The notes: generated from the letters alone by a model not told the origin. A stretch of DNA of 56,736 bases from Lederbergia galactosidilytica (GCF_017873565.1 NZ_JAGGKH010000023.1:1-56736); one strand, 5' to 3'. Shown: positions 47,851 through 56,618, numbered from the stretch's first letter. Translations and numbers: made by a program.

Positions 47851-48768
47851 CTAGTATTCAACGTCACTGGCCATGTATTTAAACTGCAATACAGATATCA
47901 CAATGATGATAAAACCTAAAATAAAGGCTTCTGCTGCAGCAAGGCCAAACTGATAATATTCAAAAGCATGTTGGTAAATAAGGAACGCGATAGTTGTTGT
48001 AGCAAAGTTTGGTCCTCCCTGTGTCATAACATACGTTGCTTCAAAAACTTGGAAAGAACCGATGACACCTGTTATCAACATATAAAGTGTTGTCGGCTTC
48101 AATAGTGGCCAAGTAATATTTTTCAGCTTAGACCACCAGCTCGCCGCATCAATATCCGCCGCTTCATAAAGTGACTTTGGGATCCCTCCCATTGCTGCTA
48201 AATATAAAATAACTCCACTCCCATGTCCCCCGATATAAGTCATTAACATAAGAGAAAATAAAGCCGATTTAGAACTTGCTAACCATAATTGGTGGTCAAA
48301 ACCAAACCATCCTAACACAATGTTGACAAGCCCTGACTGTGTTGGATCAAACATCCATAACCAGATCAAGGACATTGTAATCCCTGAGGTAACAGCAGGT
48401 AGGTAAAACGATGCCTTAAAGAAAGTTTGTGATCTTTGATTGAGCGGAAAAATCATTAAAGAAAGAAAAAAAGTAATAATAATATTGACTGGGACTGTTC
48501 CTAATGTATAAATGGTTGTGTTTTTCATGGCCTTCCAAAATATTTCATTCTTCAATAGATACTTATAATTATCCAGTCCAATAAATTTTGATTCCATAAT
48601 CCCATATTCTTGGAAACTCATCACAAACGCTGTGATAAGAGGATAGACTGTGAAGATGAGAAATAGCAGTAAAGGTAATGCTATAAAGGCATAACACCAA
48701 CCATAATCTTTAATAAATTGTTTAAAGCTTCCCCCATTGGAGGTAGACTTCACCACTGAAGTGGCCAT
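47851..48768 (-). CDS. Sugar ABC permease, outer subunit (UgpA/MalF type)
   Basis: About 305 residues from ATG 48768 (AAAGGAGAT upstream; the frame running back to 48798 enters a repeat). Six membrane helices and the EAA loop EAADIDAASWWSKLKNITWPLLKPT near residue 215 are visible. It pairs with the downstream UgpE-type subunit. It is separated from the binding-protein gene by about 630 bp of repeat DNA, unusual inside such an operon, and may therefore have lower or separate expression. Confidence 0.92.
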   Translation of the reverse strand: MATSVVKSTSNGGSFKQFIKDYGWCYAFIALPLLLFLIFTVYPLITAFVMSFQEYGIMESKFIGLDNYKYLLKNEIFWKAMKNTTIYTLGTVPVNIIITFFLSLMIFPLNQRSQTFFKASFYLPAVTSGITMSLIWLWMFDPTQSGLVNIVLGWFGFDHQLWLASSKSALFSLMLMTYIGGHGSGVILYLAAMGGIPKSLYEAADIDAASWWSKLKNITWPLLKPTTLYMLITGVIGSFQVFEATYVMTQGGPNFATTTIAFLIYQHAFEYYQFGLAAAEAFILGFIIIVISVLQFKYMASDVEY

Positions 48769-48787
48769 TACTTCATCTCCTTTCTGA

Positions 48788-49000
48788 ACAAAACGCAAGC
48801 GCCTGTTTAGCGACGTACAAACTTTTATAATAAGGATGAACAGCTAAAGACGCGCCGTCCTTTCGCAACGCTGTTCTGACCAACATCCTGTTGGCCTAAG
48901 ATAAAGGAAACACAGTGTGCCTGAAAGGCGAACTGATGTTGACTGATCGTAGGAAGATACTGAAAGTTTGCTAGGCGCTGGAGCTGGACGATTATAATCT
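48788..49000. repeat. Interspersed extragenic repeat, family B
   Basis: Blocks GAACAGCTAAAG, GACCAACATCCTGTTGGCC, GATAAAGGAAACACAG, GGCGAACTGATGTTGACT and GAAAGTTTGC match the element at 21425-21725 in order. Non-coding, between the SBP and permease genes. Confidence 0.75.
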
Positions 49001-49107
49001 CCATATAAACTTATCCACAAGGTAGAAATTTATAATTTTCTACACAGGAACAAAAACGCAAGGTCGCCACGTCTTGTGGCAAAGTTGATCCGAGTCGTAT
49101 TTCCTGA

Positions 49108-49389
49108 AATGAGGCTGGGACATAACTAAATGCTAAGCCTCAAAAGCGAATATTGCATTTCCTTATCGGCGGGAATATACGTAAACTCCTGCGGGAAGTA
49201 AGAGTTCGACAAGACCCCGGAGGCTTGCCGCTGGGAAACGCAGGCTAAATTTGCGCCATCCTGGCGCAGCGCCTGCATGACCCACATCCTGTAGGCCTTC
49301 GGAAAGCAAAGTATATTTCCGGAGTGGTTATTTTCACGCTAAAAGTTCGGACTTTACTTAAGCGAAAACACTTTTGTCCCAGCCTCATT
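49108..49389. repeat. 282 bp element with 18 bp terminal inverted repeats
   Basis: Left end AATGAGGCTGGGACATAA (49108-49125); right end on the reverse strand AATGAGGCTGGGACAAAA (49389-49372), 17 of 18 matching. The interior has CTCCTGCGGGAA and CCGGAGTGGTTATTTTCACG, a composition well known to me from Bacillus extragenic repeats. It begins 13 bp after the binding-protein stop and could fold into a long stem, acting as terminator or RNA stabiliser. Confidence 0.85.
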
Positions 49390-49402
49390 GTGCTAACGGC
49401 TT

Positions 49403-50776
49403 CTACTTAAGAAGTTGATCGGCCACTTTCGTCCATTCTTCCACTGCTTCTTCTGGTGTTAGTTCACCTGAGATAAACCCTTGGAATTTCGGTGTAATTC
49501 CATCATTTTTAAGCTGTGCATATTTCTGTGCTAAATCTGGGTCTAATTTCGCCCCAGGGACTACATAATCCAATGTCCTCTGGATAAATTGGCCATTCTC
49601 TGTTTCAAGCTGGAGTAAGTCTGCATACATTTCTTGGCCGGACTTTCTTGCAGGTGGGATAAACATCGTTGCAGCTGCAATACTCGATTTTGTTCCTGTT
49701 AAATGCTTTAATACTTTGGCTGCGTTTTCAGTATGTTCATCACCTTTGTATTTTTTCTGCTTAAACAACCACATTCCACCACCGCCACCAGTAGCGACTT
49801 CCTTCTCCCCTTCATTATGTGGGAATGGCAGTAAGACAAAATCGATTTTTTCTCCATCTATTTTTCCGGCATCGATTTCTTCATTACGATTATCATTAAA
49901 TCTAACTTGATAAGGACCTGTACGTCCGTAAATACCTACTTCTACATCTCCAAACATATCAATTACTTTTTGACTATCAAATCCAGCTGTTTCTTTTGGC
50001 ATAATGCCTTCATCCATCATTTTTTTCATGAATTCCATTGTTTCAATTGCTTTATCGCCATCCCAAAGAAACTTCCCATCTTCATCAACAGTACGTAGAA
50101 CGCCATTATTCCTCATTAGATGTTCGTACGTTTCAGTATCACCAGCGGTAGAAAATCCATAGATTTTTTTGCCGTCCTTGTTCTTCATTTTGGAAATCTT
50201 GTCAGCAATCTCGTAAAATTCTTGCCAAGTCCAACCATCTTTCATGATTTTATCAACATCCGCTCCAGCCTCTTCCATTAACCCACGGTTCCCACCCCAA
50301 GTATGAATCGAGATCCATTGGGAGATCGCCCAGAGATTTCCATCAGTAGAAAAGTTATCAATCGCAAATTGCTCCATATCTTCCCAATCTTCATCAGTCA
50401 TGTAATCATCAAGAGGGACCGCTAATCCTGTGTCAATAAATTTTGTCTCCATAACAGAGAAAAAGATATCTGGAGGATTACCAGAATTCAAGGCTACATC
50501 AAATTTCTTCGGACCCTCTGCCCAAGATAATATTTCATGTTCAACTTTAATGTCTGGATTTTCTGCTTCTACCTCTTTAATTAGTTCGATCAAATCTTCT
50601 TCATAGCTTTGCTGCCCTGTCTCTTCATTCTCGCGATAATGTGGATAAGTCCAAACCGTGATCACATCTTTTTTGCCTTTTTTCTTACCATCGCCACCAG
50701 AACCATCAGCCTCTTTCCCACTACAACCTGACACGATTAACAGTAATGCTACAATCAAAATTAAGAACTTTTTCAT
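49403..50776 (-). CDS. Sugar ABC substrate-binding lipoprotein
   Basis: A 457-residue extracellular solute-binding protein, family 1. The signal peptide ends in lipobox IVSGC with lipidated Cys near residue 18, followed by a Gly/Lys-rich linker and the binding domain starting ITVWTYPHY. AAGGGGGAGGAAA precedes the ATG. It captures the sugar for the permease pair encoded after the repeat gap. Its position between an AmiE-like gene and the permeases, in an operon with murQ and anmK, suggests that it binds MurNAc-containing saccharides or muropeptides. Confidence 0.92.
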   Translation of the reverse strand: MKKFLILIVALLLIVSGCSGKEADGSGGDGKKKGKKDVITVWTYPHYRENEETGQQSYEEDLIELIKEVEAENPDIKVEHEILSWAEGPKKFDVALNSGNPPDIFFSVMETKFIDTGLAVPLDDYMTDEDWEDMEQFAIDNFSTDGNLWAISQWISIHTWGGNRGLMEEAGADVDKIMKDGWTWQEFYEIADKISKMKNKDGKKIYGFSTAGDTETYEHLMRNNGVLRTVDEDGKFLWDGDKAIETMEFMKKMMDEGIMPKETAGFDSQKVIDMFGDVEVGIYGRTGPYQVRFNDNRNEEIDAGKIDGEKIDFVLLPFPHNEGEKEVATGGGGGMWLFKQKKYKGDEHTENAAKVLKHLTGTKSSIAAATMFIPPARKSGQEMYADLLQLETENGQFIQRTLDYVVPGAKLDPDLAQKYAQLKNDGITPKFQGFISGELTPEEAVEEWTKVADQLLK

Positions 50777-50818
50777 TTTCCTCCCCCTTGCATTTCATTC
50801 TTATTCCATGCTGATTCA

Positions 50819-51904
50819 CTACTGTTCCCTCACCCCCTTCGCTGATAGGTGAGAATGTATTAAATTATGCAATCTAGGTCTTAGGCGAAGAATGCCATTT
50901 TGATTTTTGGCATGTACCCGATTGGTTAATAGAATTACCGTTATCTTTGACAGCGGATCGAACCAGATACTTGTTCCGGTATATCCTGTATGCCCATATG
51001 TTTGGCGAGATAAAAGATCGCCACTCGCCAATGCTCCTTCACTTTGCAATTGCCACCCTAAACCTCTTCCCTCTCGGTCATATGGAGTAAAATTTGTTCT
51101 AGCCAAGTCTAAAACTGATTTATCTAAAATCCCTTTTTGATTGTAAGCCCCTTCATTTTCAATCATGGAAGCGAATTTAGTTAAATCATTGAGCGTAGAG
51201 AAGAGCCCAGCATGCCCGCTTACACCACCGATCGCTTCTGCATTTTCATCATGAACAATTCCATATTTAAAATCATGAAGTTCATCAGAATAGACTGTGG
51301 CCGCAAATCGCTCCTTAGGTAAGGACAGATTAAAGCCTGTTTCCTTCATATCTAAAGGCTTAAAAATATATTGGTCTACAAAACTTTCAAAAGATTGTTG
51401 GCTTATCTCTTCAATGATTCTCGCTAATAATATGAACCCTAGATCACTATAAATCACTCTTTTCCCTGGTTCTTCTACTAAGGTGTCAGCACATATTCTC
51501 TCGATAATTTGCCCCTTTGTTATATTTTCTAAATAAAATCTTCGGTGAGCAGCCAAGCCAGAAGTATGAGTTAATAAATGCTCAATTCTGATTTCTTCCT
51601 TCCCATTATTTCCAAAGCGTGGTAGGAAATAGGAAACCCGGTCCTTTAAGTGAAATGCTCCTTCACCTAATAACTTTAATAAAGCTGGAAGTGTCGCGAC
51701 TACCTTTGTTAAAGAAGCAAGATCATAAATCGTTGCTTCTTCAACTGGTTGTGGCGATGGATGCAAAGTCCGTGAGCCAATACATTCTTTCACGATCATT
51801 TGGCTATTTCTAGAAACTGAAATGCATGCCCCAGGAATATTGGCAGCAGTTATTTCTCTTTCTAGAAAAGTTAAAACTTTTTCCCTTAATTGATTATCTA
51901 ACAT
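50819..51904 (-). CDS. AmiE-like serine hydrolase (beta-lactamase fold)
   Basis: About 361 residues from ATG 51904, one base after the murQ stop (TAATATG), implying coupled translation; ATG 51913 is an alternative. It is a class C beta-lactamase/PBP4-type hydrolase: SLTK (Ser64, Lys67), YSDLG (near 165, the Tyr motif) and GHTGYTGTS (KTG-equivalent, near 310). B. subtilis AmiE (YbbE), an exo-acting N-acetylmuramyl-L-alanine amidase of murein recycling, is of this family and lies in the equivalent operon. Unlike AmiE, it has no signal peptide, so it would remove peptides from MurNAc inside the cell. Confidence 0.8.
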   Translation of the reverse strand: MLDNQLREKVLTFLEREITAANIPGACISVSRNSQMIVKECIGSRTLHPSPQPVEEATIYDLASLTKVVATLPALLKLLGEGAFHLKDRVSYFLPRFGNNGKEEIRIEHLLTHTSGLAAHRRFYLENITKGQIIERICADTLVEEPGKRVIYSDLGFILLARIIEEISQQSFESFVDQYIFKPLDMKETGFNLSLPKERFAATVYSDELHDFKYGIVHDENAEAIGGVSGHAGLFSTLNDLTKFASMIENEGAYNQKGILDKSVLDLARTNFTPYDREGRGLGWQLQSEGALASGDLLSRQTYGHTGYTGTSIWFDPLSKITVILLTNRVHAKNQNGILRLRPRLHNLIHSHLSAKGVREQ

Positions 51905-51905
51905 A

Positions 51906-52823
51906 TTAACCATTGGTTTGTTGTGCAAGTTCAATCGCCTTCCTTACAAAACCTTTTGCTTGATCTATATAAGCGACAGCTTCTTCATATGAGACTTCAG
52001 CCTCCAACATAACGATGGCTGGTTTCACCTTTAGATTCGTTTCCTCCAATGCTTTTTTAGCTTCTTCAAACGTCTTCCCAGTAATAGTCATTAGCATAGT
52101 CCGCGCTCTGTCCACTAACTTACTATTTGTTGGCTGCACATCAATCATTAGATTCTCATAAGCTTTCCCCATTTTAATCATAGAGACCGTTGTAAACATA
52201 TTCAGCACCATCTTATGAGCGGTCGCTGCCTTTAATCTTGTCGAGCCCGTCAATACCTCTGGACCAACAATTACTTCAATAGAGTAATCAGCAAGCTTTC
52301 CAATGGGTGAACCATGATTACAAGTAAGCCCAATCGTTTTCACACCAAGCGATCGAGCATATTCAAGTGCTCCAATCACATAGGGAGTTCTCCCACTCGC
52401 AGCAATTCCCACTACAATATCTTTGGCGGTTAGCTTTTTTTCTTTTAAATCCTGTGCTCCTCCTTCTGGATGGTCTTCTGCACCTTCCACCGCCACAAAC
52501 ATAGCTTGATTACCACCTGCGATAATTCCTTGCACCATTTCAGGTGGGGTATAAAACGTAGGTGGACACTCCGCAGCATCTAAAATCCCCAATCTTCCAC
52601 TAGTTCCGGCGCCAATATAAAATAGTCGCCCCCCTTGTTGTAAAGCATGATAGATTTGATCCGTCGCTTCAGCGATTGAGGGTACGACAGATTTTACTGC
52701 CTCAATAACCTTTTCATCCTCCTCATTCATAAGCTGGATCATTTGTAAGGTGGACATTTGGTCAATATCCTTTGAATTTTCATTTACTTGTTCCGTTGTT
52801 AATTCCGAAAGTTTTATTTTCAT
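51906..52823 (-). CDS. murQ: N-acetylmuramic acid 6-phosphate etherase
   Basis: A 305-residue SIS-domain enzyme matching MurQ over its full length. The start reads LTTEQVNENSKDID; the SIS signature is IGAGTSGRLGILDAAECPPTF (near 70); GIAASGRTPYVIGAL (near 130), SPIGKLADYSIE and TGSTRLKAATAHKMVLNM (near 190) are diagnostic. It splits MurNAc-6-P into GlcNAc-6-P and D-lactate, the committing step of MurNAc catabolism. It lies between a GNAT gene and the AmiE-like gene. Its presence fixes the function of the whole operon. Confidence 0.96.
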   Translation of the reverse strand: MKIKLSELTTEQVNENSKDIDQMSTLQMIQLMNEEDEKVIEAVKSVVPSIAEATDQIYHALQQGGRLFYIGAGTSGRLGILDAAECPPTFYTPPEMVQGIIAGGNQAMFVAVEGAEDHPEGGAQDLKEKKLTAKDIVVGIAASGRTPYVIGALEYARSLGVKTIGLTCNHGSPIGKLADYSIEVIVGPEVLTGSTRLKAATAHKMVLNMFTTVSMIKMGKAYENLMIDVQPTNSKLVDRARTMLMTITGKTFEEAKKALEETNLKVKPAIVMLEAEVSYEEAVAYIDQAKGFVRKAIELAQQTNG

Positions 52824-52843
52824 TTCAACACGCCTTTCCTATG

Positions 52844-53815
52844 TCATGGGGTTGGATGATCTACTAATGGCTTCCGGTAGCTCTTATATTCCTTCCAAAT
52901 CTCGTAACCTAATTTCGCATAAAAATTGACTAATCCCGTCCAATCAATCACAATTCTATTAATCTTTCTTTCTCTTAAAAAATAACAAGCTGCTTGAACT
53001 ACAGCCAATCCATAACCATTCCCACGTTCACCTTGATCTATACCAAGTGGTCCAATCCCTCCAAGTGGTTCCCGAAACAAGGGAGCCCAATAGACATTTT
53101 GAGCAATCATTGGAGAATGTTGATCATTCAATCTGGAAAACCCTATAATTCGACCTTCCTTTTTCAGCACAACAAATTCCCGACCTGTTCCGCCTTTATC
53201 AAAATAATGAATGGCTTCATATTCCCATCTTCCTGGAAATACTCTTTTTAAAAATTGCAGAAATTCTTCTTTCTCTGCTAATGTTAAAAGTTCTGCCTCT
53301 ACATTATGGAATCTAGGTTTTTCAATGAACTCATTCTCCTGATAGATTTTTATTAAATCATAATCTGTGGAAATGTTCTGGTACCCTTTTCTTTCAAACC
53401 ATTGAATAGACTTTTGTGCTTGCACCGGTATTCCTGGGAAGTAATGCCATGGATCTCGCCCCAGTAAAATCTCCGTCGCACCGTCTTCTAGTACAGCTTG
53501 CTCCGCATGCGTTAATAAAGACGTGCCAATCCCTTTACCTTGATATTCTGAACTTACTAATAATACTTGTATCCAGGCAGCATATCGGTTCATCTCTATT
53601 GCCAGCTCCTCCTGCCAGCGCTTACAAATAATAATCCCAACAACTTCTTCATTTTCATTAACTGCCATGAAGGAGGCTTTCAAAAACACATTTTCATCAT
53701 CAACACTATTTTGCTTAAATAATTCCTTCCGCATCGGAAATTCAGTGCCCCACTCTGTATTCCAGAGTAGAACAAACTCATCTATTCTACTCATTTCTAT
53801 TGGAATGATCCTCAT
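52844..53815 (-). CDS. Tandem GNAT acetyltransferase 2
   Basis: A 323-residue double GNAT protein, paralogous to the one encoded at 42079. The first domain has VSSEYQGKGIGTSLLTHAEQA (near 90), followed by DPWHYFPGIP; the second (about 180-318) has LGIDQGERGNGYGLAVVQAA, and the Q/R-x-x-G-x-G loop is less canonical. GGAGGTCACAT precedes the ATG. It sits between anmK and murQ. I infer acetylation of an amino sugar or peptide amine from the cell wall; the exact acceptor is unknown. Confidence 0.8.
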   Translation of the reverse strand: MRIIPIEMSRIDEFVLLWNTEWGTEFPMRKELFKQNSVDDENVFLKASFMAVNENEEVVGIIICKRWQEELAIEMNRYAAWIQVLLVSSEYQGKGIGTSLLTHAEQAVLEDGATEILLGRDPWHYFPGIPVQAQKSIQWFERKGYQNISTDYDLIKIYQENEFIEKPRFHNVEAELLTLAEKEEFLQFLKRVFPGRWEYEAIHYFDKGGTGREFVVLKKEGRIIGFSRLNDQHSPMIAQNVYWAPLFREPLGGIGPLGIDQGERGNGYGLAVVQAACYFLRERKINRIVIDWTGLVNFYAKLGYEIWKEYKSYRKPLVDHPTP

Positions 53816-53950
53816 ATGTGACCTCCACTATGCAATGAATTAAGCTACTTCCACAGTATCATGACTAAAATTTAATTTCAATATATTTTGTTAATTCATG
53901 TAAAAACATTTCAACACCTCCATATTTTGCCTTACAACATCTAAATAAAC

Positions 53951-55093
53951 CTACCCCCAGGTAATGGAGCCTAACACAACAGCTTTGGAAGCGCCTGTTG
54001 CTTTAGGTACATTTGCTGGCTGAAGATTCATTGTTTCATTACCCAAGATAGCAAAAGCAATCGCCTCCTTCGCTTCTGATGAAAAGCCAAGATCCTCTTG
54101 GGTGCGAACGGTAATATCAGGCAAAAGTTCTTGAATAAATTGCAATAAAGTTTGATTTAAACTACCTCCCCCTCCCACAATGATTTCATCAATTGAAAAC
54201 CGCGGAAGGATAAATCTTTGATAGCCATCTGCAATAGATTTTGCGGTGAAATAGGTTGTCGTAGCAATAAGATCATTCGCTGTCATTTGCTGGTGTTCCC
54301 GAATAATTTTCTCGGTAAAGTGTTGGCCAAATTCTTCCCTGCCTGTAGACTTAGGTGGTGGTTTAGTGAAGAACCCACTCTCCATCCAAGTGTCTACAAT
54401 GGGATAATGTACTTTCCCCAAAGCTGCCCACTTGCCCCCATCATCAAATGGTTCACCTTTTACTATCTGACAAATTTGGTCAATAATCATGTTTCCGGGC
54501 CCTGTATCAAATGCTAATAAATCATCCAACACCCCCTCTTTTGGAATCGCCGTCACATTCCCAATTCCGCCAATATTTTGCAATGCAACTCCCTTGTCTT
54601 CACTTCGATATAGAAGATAATCTGCATATGGAACAAGTGGTGCTCCTTCTCCACCAGCAGCCATATCCATTGAGCGAAAATTTGAGATTACATTCACCCC
54701 GGTCTCATAAGCGATCACTGCCGGCTCCCCAATTTGCAAAGTTGATCTTTCATACCTCCCTTCTCCGTGTGGCAAATGATAAATTGTCTGCCCATGTGAA
54801 GCAATAAAATCTAATTTTTCCAGCGGGAGATCCGCTTTCCTGCATACTTCCTGCACAGCATTTGCAAATAAATAGCCTAACCTAAAATTCAAATGACAAA
54901 CTAAGGGCACATTAGAATGTTCAGGGTCCGTGCATCGAAGAATATCTTCCCTGTCCCTTTTTGAAAAGGGTAATGTAATAAAATGAAGTAATTCAACTTC
55001 TGTTTGCTGTCCAGATCCATTGATACGCACAAGAGCCGCATCAACTCCATCAATCGATGTGCCAGACATTAGTCCAACTGCTAATTTAGCTAT
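53951..55093 (-). CDS. anmK: Anhydro-N-acetylmuramic acid kinase
   Basis: About 380 residues. AnmK signatures: AVGLMSGTSIDGVDAALV at the start, ASHGQTIYHLP (near 100), EPAVIAYETG, DTGPGNMIID (near 200) and VGGGGSLN near 305. It hydrates and phosphorylates 1,6-anhydroMurNAc to MurNAc-6-P, feeding MurQ. The first ATG (55069) would cut off the first beta strand; homology continues to 55093, where the codon is ATA, placed 8 nt after AGGAGG. ATA initiation, or a mutated ATG, is therefore proposed. The ribosome site overlaps the stop of the BadF kinase gene. Confidence 0.9.
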   Translation of the reverse strand: MAKLAVGLMSGTSIDGVDAALVRINGSGQQTEVELLHFITLPFSKRDREDILRCTDPEHSNVPLVCHLNFRLGYLFANAVQEVCRKADLPLEKLDFIASHGQTIYHLPHGEGRYERSTLQIGEPAVIAYETGVNVISNFRSMDMAAGGEGAPLVPYADYLLYRSEDKGVALQNIGGIGNVTAIPKEGVLDDLLAFDTGPGNMIIDQICQIVKGEPFDDGGKWAALGKVHYPIVDTWMESGFFTKPPPKSTGREEFGQHFTEKIIREHQQMTANDLIATTTYFTAKSIADGYQRFILPRFSIDEIIVGGGGSLNQTLLQFIQELLPDITVRTQEDLGFSSEAKEAIAFAILGNETMNLQPANVPKATGASKAVVLGSITWG

Positions 55094-55105
55094 GATCTCT
55101 ACCTC

Positions 55106-56011
55106 CTACTCCTCTTCTATATAATGGGATGCAAGAGAAAGTGCACCAGTTGCTGATACATTTTTTTCATCCCGAATCCACTCAACATCACCTACCATCG
55201 AAGAAAGAACCTTTTCATATTCTGATTGGACATACAAGTTTTTTTCTAGAAGCGAGCCTTTACTAGCGAGCTTTAGAGGACGAGCCAATTGCAATTTATG
55301 ATATAAGCGAGCTGTTTGCTTCGCCAACTCTTGCCCTGCCCGATAAAAATGTTCCCGCGCTTCCTGATCCCCTTTTACAGCTTCACTAAAAACCACAACT
55401 GATAATGCCGCAATTTCTCCCTTATTCGCCTGGTATATGAATTCTTTTATCTCTTCTGCCCGTTTCGCGCTAATTTCATGCAATAAAACTCGTGATAATG
55501 AAGAATGAGGGCAAGCTTGGTCTGCTTCCGCGGTAATTTTTCGAAATGCTTGCATGACTACATGATATGAGCTTCCTTCATCACCGAGAAGATGCCCCCA
55601 TCCTCCCGTGTACCCCTCCTTATCTCCATTTCGTCCATAAGAAATCGAACCTGTTCCTGCAATCGTTAAAACCCCATCCTCATTTCCTAACATGGCATGA
55701 TAAGCCAATATAGCGTCATTTACTAGAATAATTGGAAGTAAGGTTCTCTCCCGCAAAAACCTTTCAAGCCTTACTCGATGATTCTTCGCCTCAATCCCTG
55801 CAATTCCCGCAACAATCACCTTACATCTTTCACCATATATACTACCTAAACATTTTGTAATCGCTTTCCATATATGGCATGAAGCTTCTTGAAAATCCAC
55901 TTGTAGATTTCCAAATCCTACCTCCACTGAGAAAAGGATGTTTTTTTGCCGATCCATAATAATGGCGTTTGTTTTCGTTCCACCCGCATCAATACCAATT
56001 ATGTAGGTCAT
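55106..56011 (-). CDS. BadF/BadG-family amino-sugar kinase (MurK/NagK-like)
   Basis: About 301 residues from ATG 56011 (AAGGGG 8 nt upstream). An ASKHA-fold kinase: phosphate-1 loop IGIDAGGTKTNA (near 5), VNDAILAYHA (near 100), phosphate-2 TIAGTGSISYG (near 117), GGWGHLLGDEGSSY (near 137). BadF/BadG proteins include GlcNAc kinases and the Clostridium MurK that phosphorylates MurNAc and GlcNAc. As first gene of an operon with murQ and no PTS, it is the likely source of MurNAc-6-P from imported MurNAc. Confidence 0.87.
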   Translation of the reverse strand: MTYIIGIDAGGTKTNAIIMDRQKNILFSVEVGFGNLQVDFQEASCHIWKAITKCLGSIYGERCKVIVAGIAGIEAKNHRVRLERFLRERTLLPIILVNDAILAYHAMLGNEDGVLTIAGTGSISYGRNGDKEGYTGGWGHLLGDEGSSYHVVMQAFRKITAEADQACPHSSLSRVLLHEISAKRAEEIKEFIYQANKGEIAALSVVVFSEAVKGDQEAREHFYRAGQELAKQTARLYHKLQLARPLKLASKGSLLEKNLYVQSEYEKVLSSMVGDVEWIRDEKNVSATGALSLASHYIEEE

Positions 56012-56435
56012 AAACATACCCCTTCAATATCTAATTTTAAATTTCATCTAATTATATCTATCTATAAAATTATATTTCACAACTATTTTAATATGCCCAT
56101 CTTTTTATTTCAATACATTTTCGGAAAATTCTTTTCAAAATAAATTTTATAGCTTCTTTTCCTTTGATTGAACATATTTGCCTGTTAAATGGCTAAACAA
56201 TAAAGAGAATACAACAAGCAGTACATCGTTCGTCTTATATTTTTAGTTCTAACCCAGCATCTGCTCCTCCGAATAGCCAATATAAATTTATTAATAGGAA
56301 TATCACTTGCTTTATGCAGGCTTCCTGTACCGCTCGTGGTGAAGGGGCCTTCAATAGGGATTCAGCAATCGACTTTTTTAAAAAAGAGGAGGAGCCTCCA
56401 AAAAAGTCAGTTTGACCTTGTTGGACTGCCCCTCT
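56012..56435. other. Promoter region of the murein-sugar operon
   Basis: No gene is visible. 56030-56170 is very AT-rich and is the expected promoter area for the minus-strand operon. It contains the partial palindrome GAAAA-TTC-TTTTC (56124-56136). 56330-56435 includes short GC-rich hairpins GGGGCCTTC and GGAGG-AG-CCTCC that could end the neighbouring small gene. Confidence 0.5.
56124..56136. promoter_or_regulatory. Candidate operator palindrome for MurR
   Basis: GAAAATTCTTTTC has five-base complementary arms around TTC, about 110 bp upstream of the first operon gene. RpiR-family proteins bind inverted repeats of this general form. The link is only positional. Confidence 0.3.
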
Positions 56436-56618
56436 TTATCCATCCACTTCATCCAATTTTTTATTCCACCTCTGTAACTCTAATTCTATTTCTGCTAGCT
56501 GTTTTTCCAAAGGGTGTAAGTTCCCCTTTACATACTCTAGTTTTTCTAAATCATGTTGTAATCGTACATAATCCGCCTTTAAATCCTCAATTTTATAGAG
56601 AATTTCTTTTTTATTCAT
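56436..56618 (-). CDS. SE1832 family small coiled-coil protein
   Basis: A 60-residue, highly charged helical protein: MNKKEILYKIEDLKADY start, YVRLQHDLEKLE and a C-terminal heptad stretch. Length and sequence pattern match the SE1832 family found across Bacillus and Staphylococcus. The function is unknown. A GAGGGTGAT ribosome site precedes the ATG. It lies upstream of, and apparently separate from, the murein-sugar operon. Confidence 0.8.
   Translation of the reverse strand: MNKKEILYKIEDLKADYVRLQHDLEKLEYVKGNLHPLEKQLAEIELELQRWNKKLDEVDG

Larger units (their letters stand above)
48769..49402. other. Repeat-filled gap inside ABC importer operon
   Basis: The 634 bp between the binding-protein stop and the first permease contain no gene: a family-B repeat (48788-49000), about 100 bp of unclear sequence with GCCACGTCTTGTGGC near 49063, and a 282 bp element with terminal inverted repeats (49108-49389). 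Confidence 0.75.

Noticed and set aside
49108-49389. Insertion sequence
   Set aside because: Terminal inverted repeats are present but there is no transposase frame and the size is only 282 bp, so it is listed as a repeat element.
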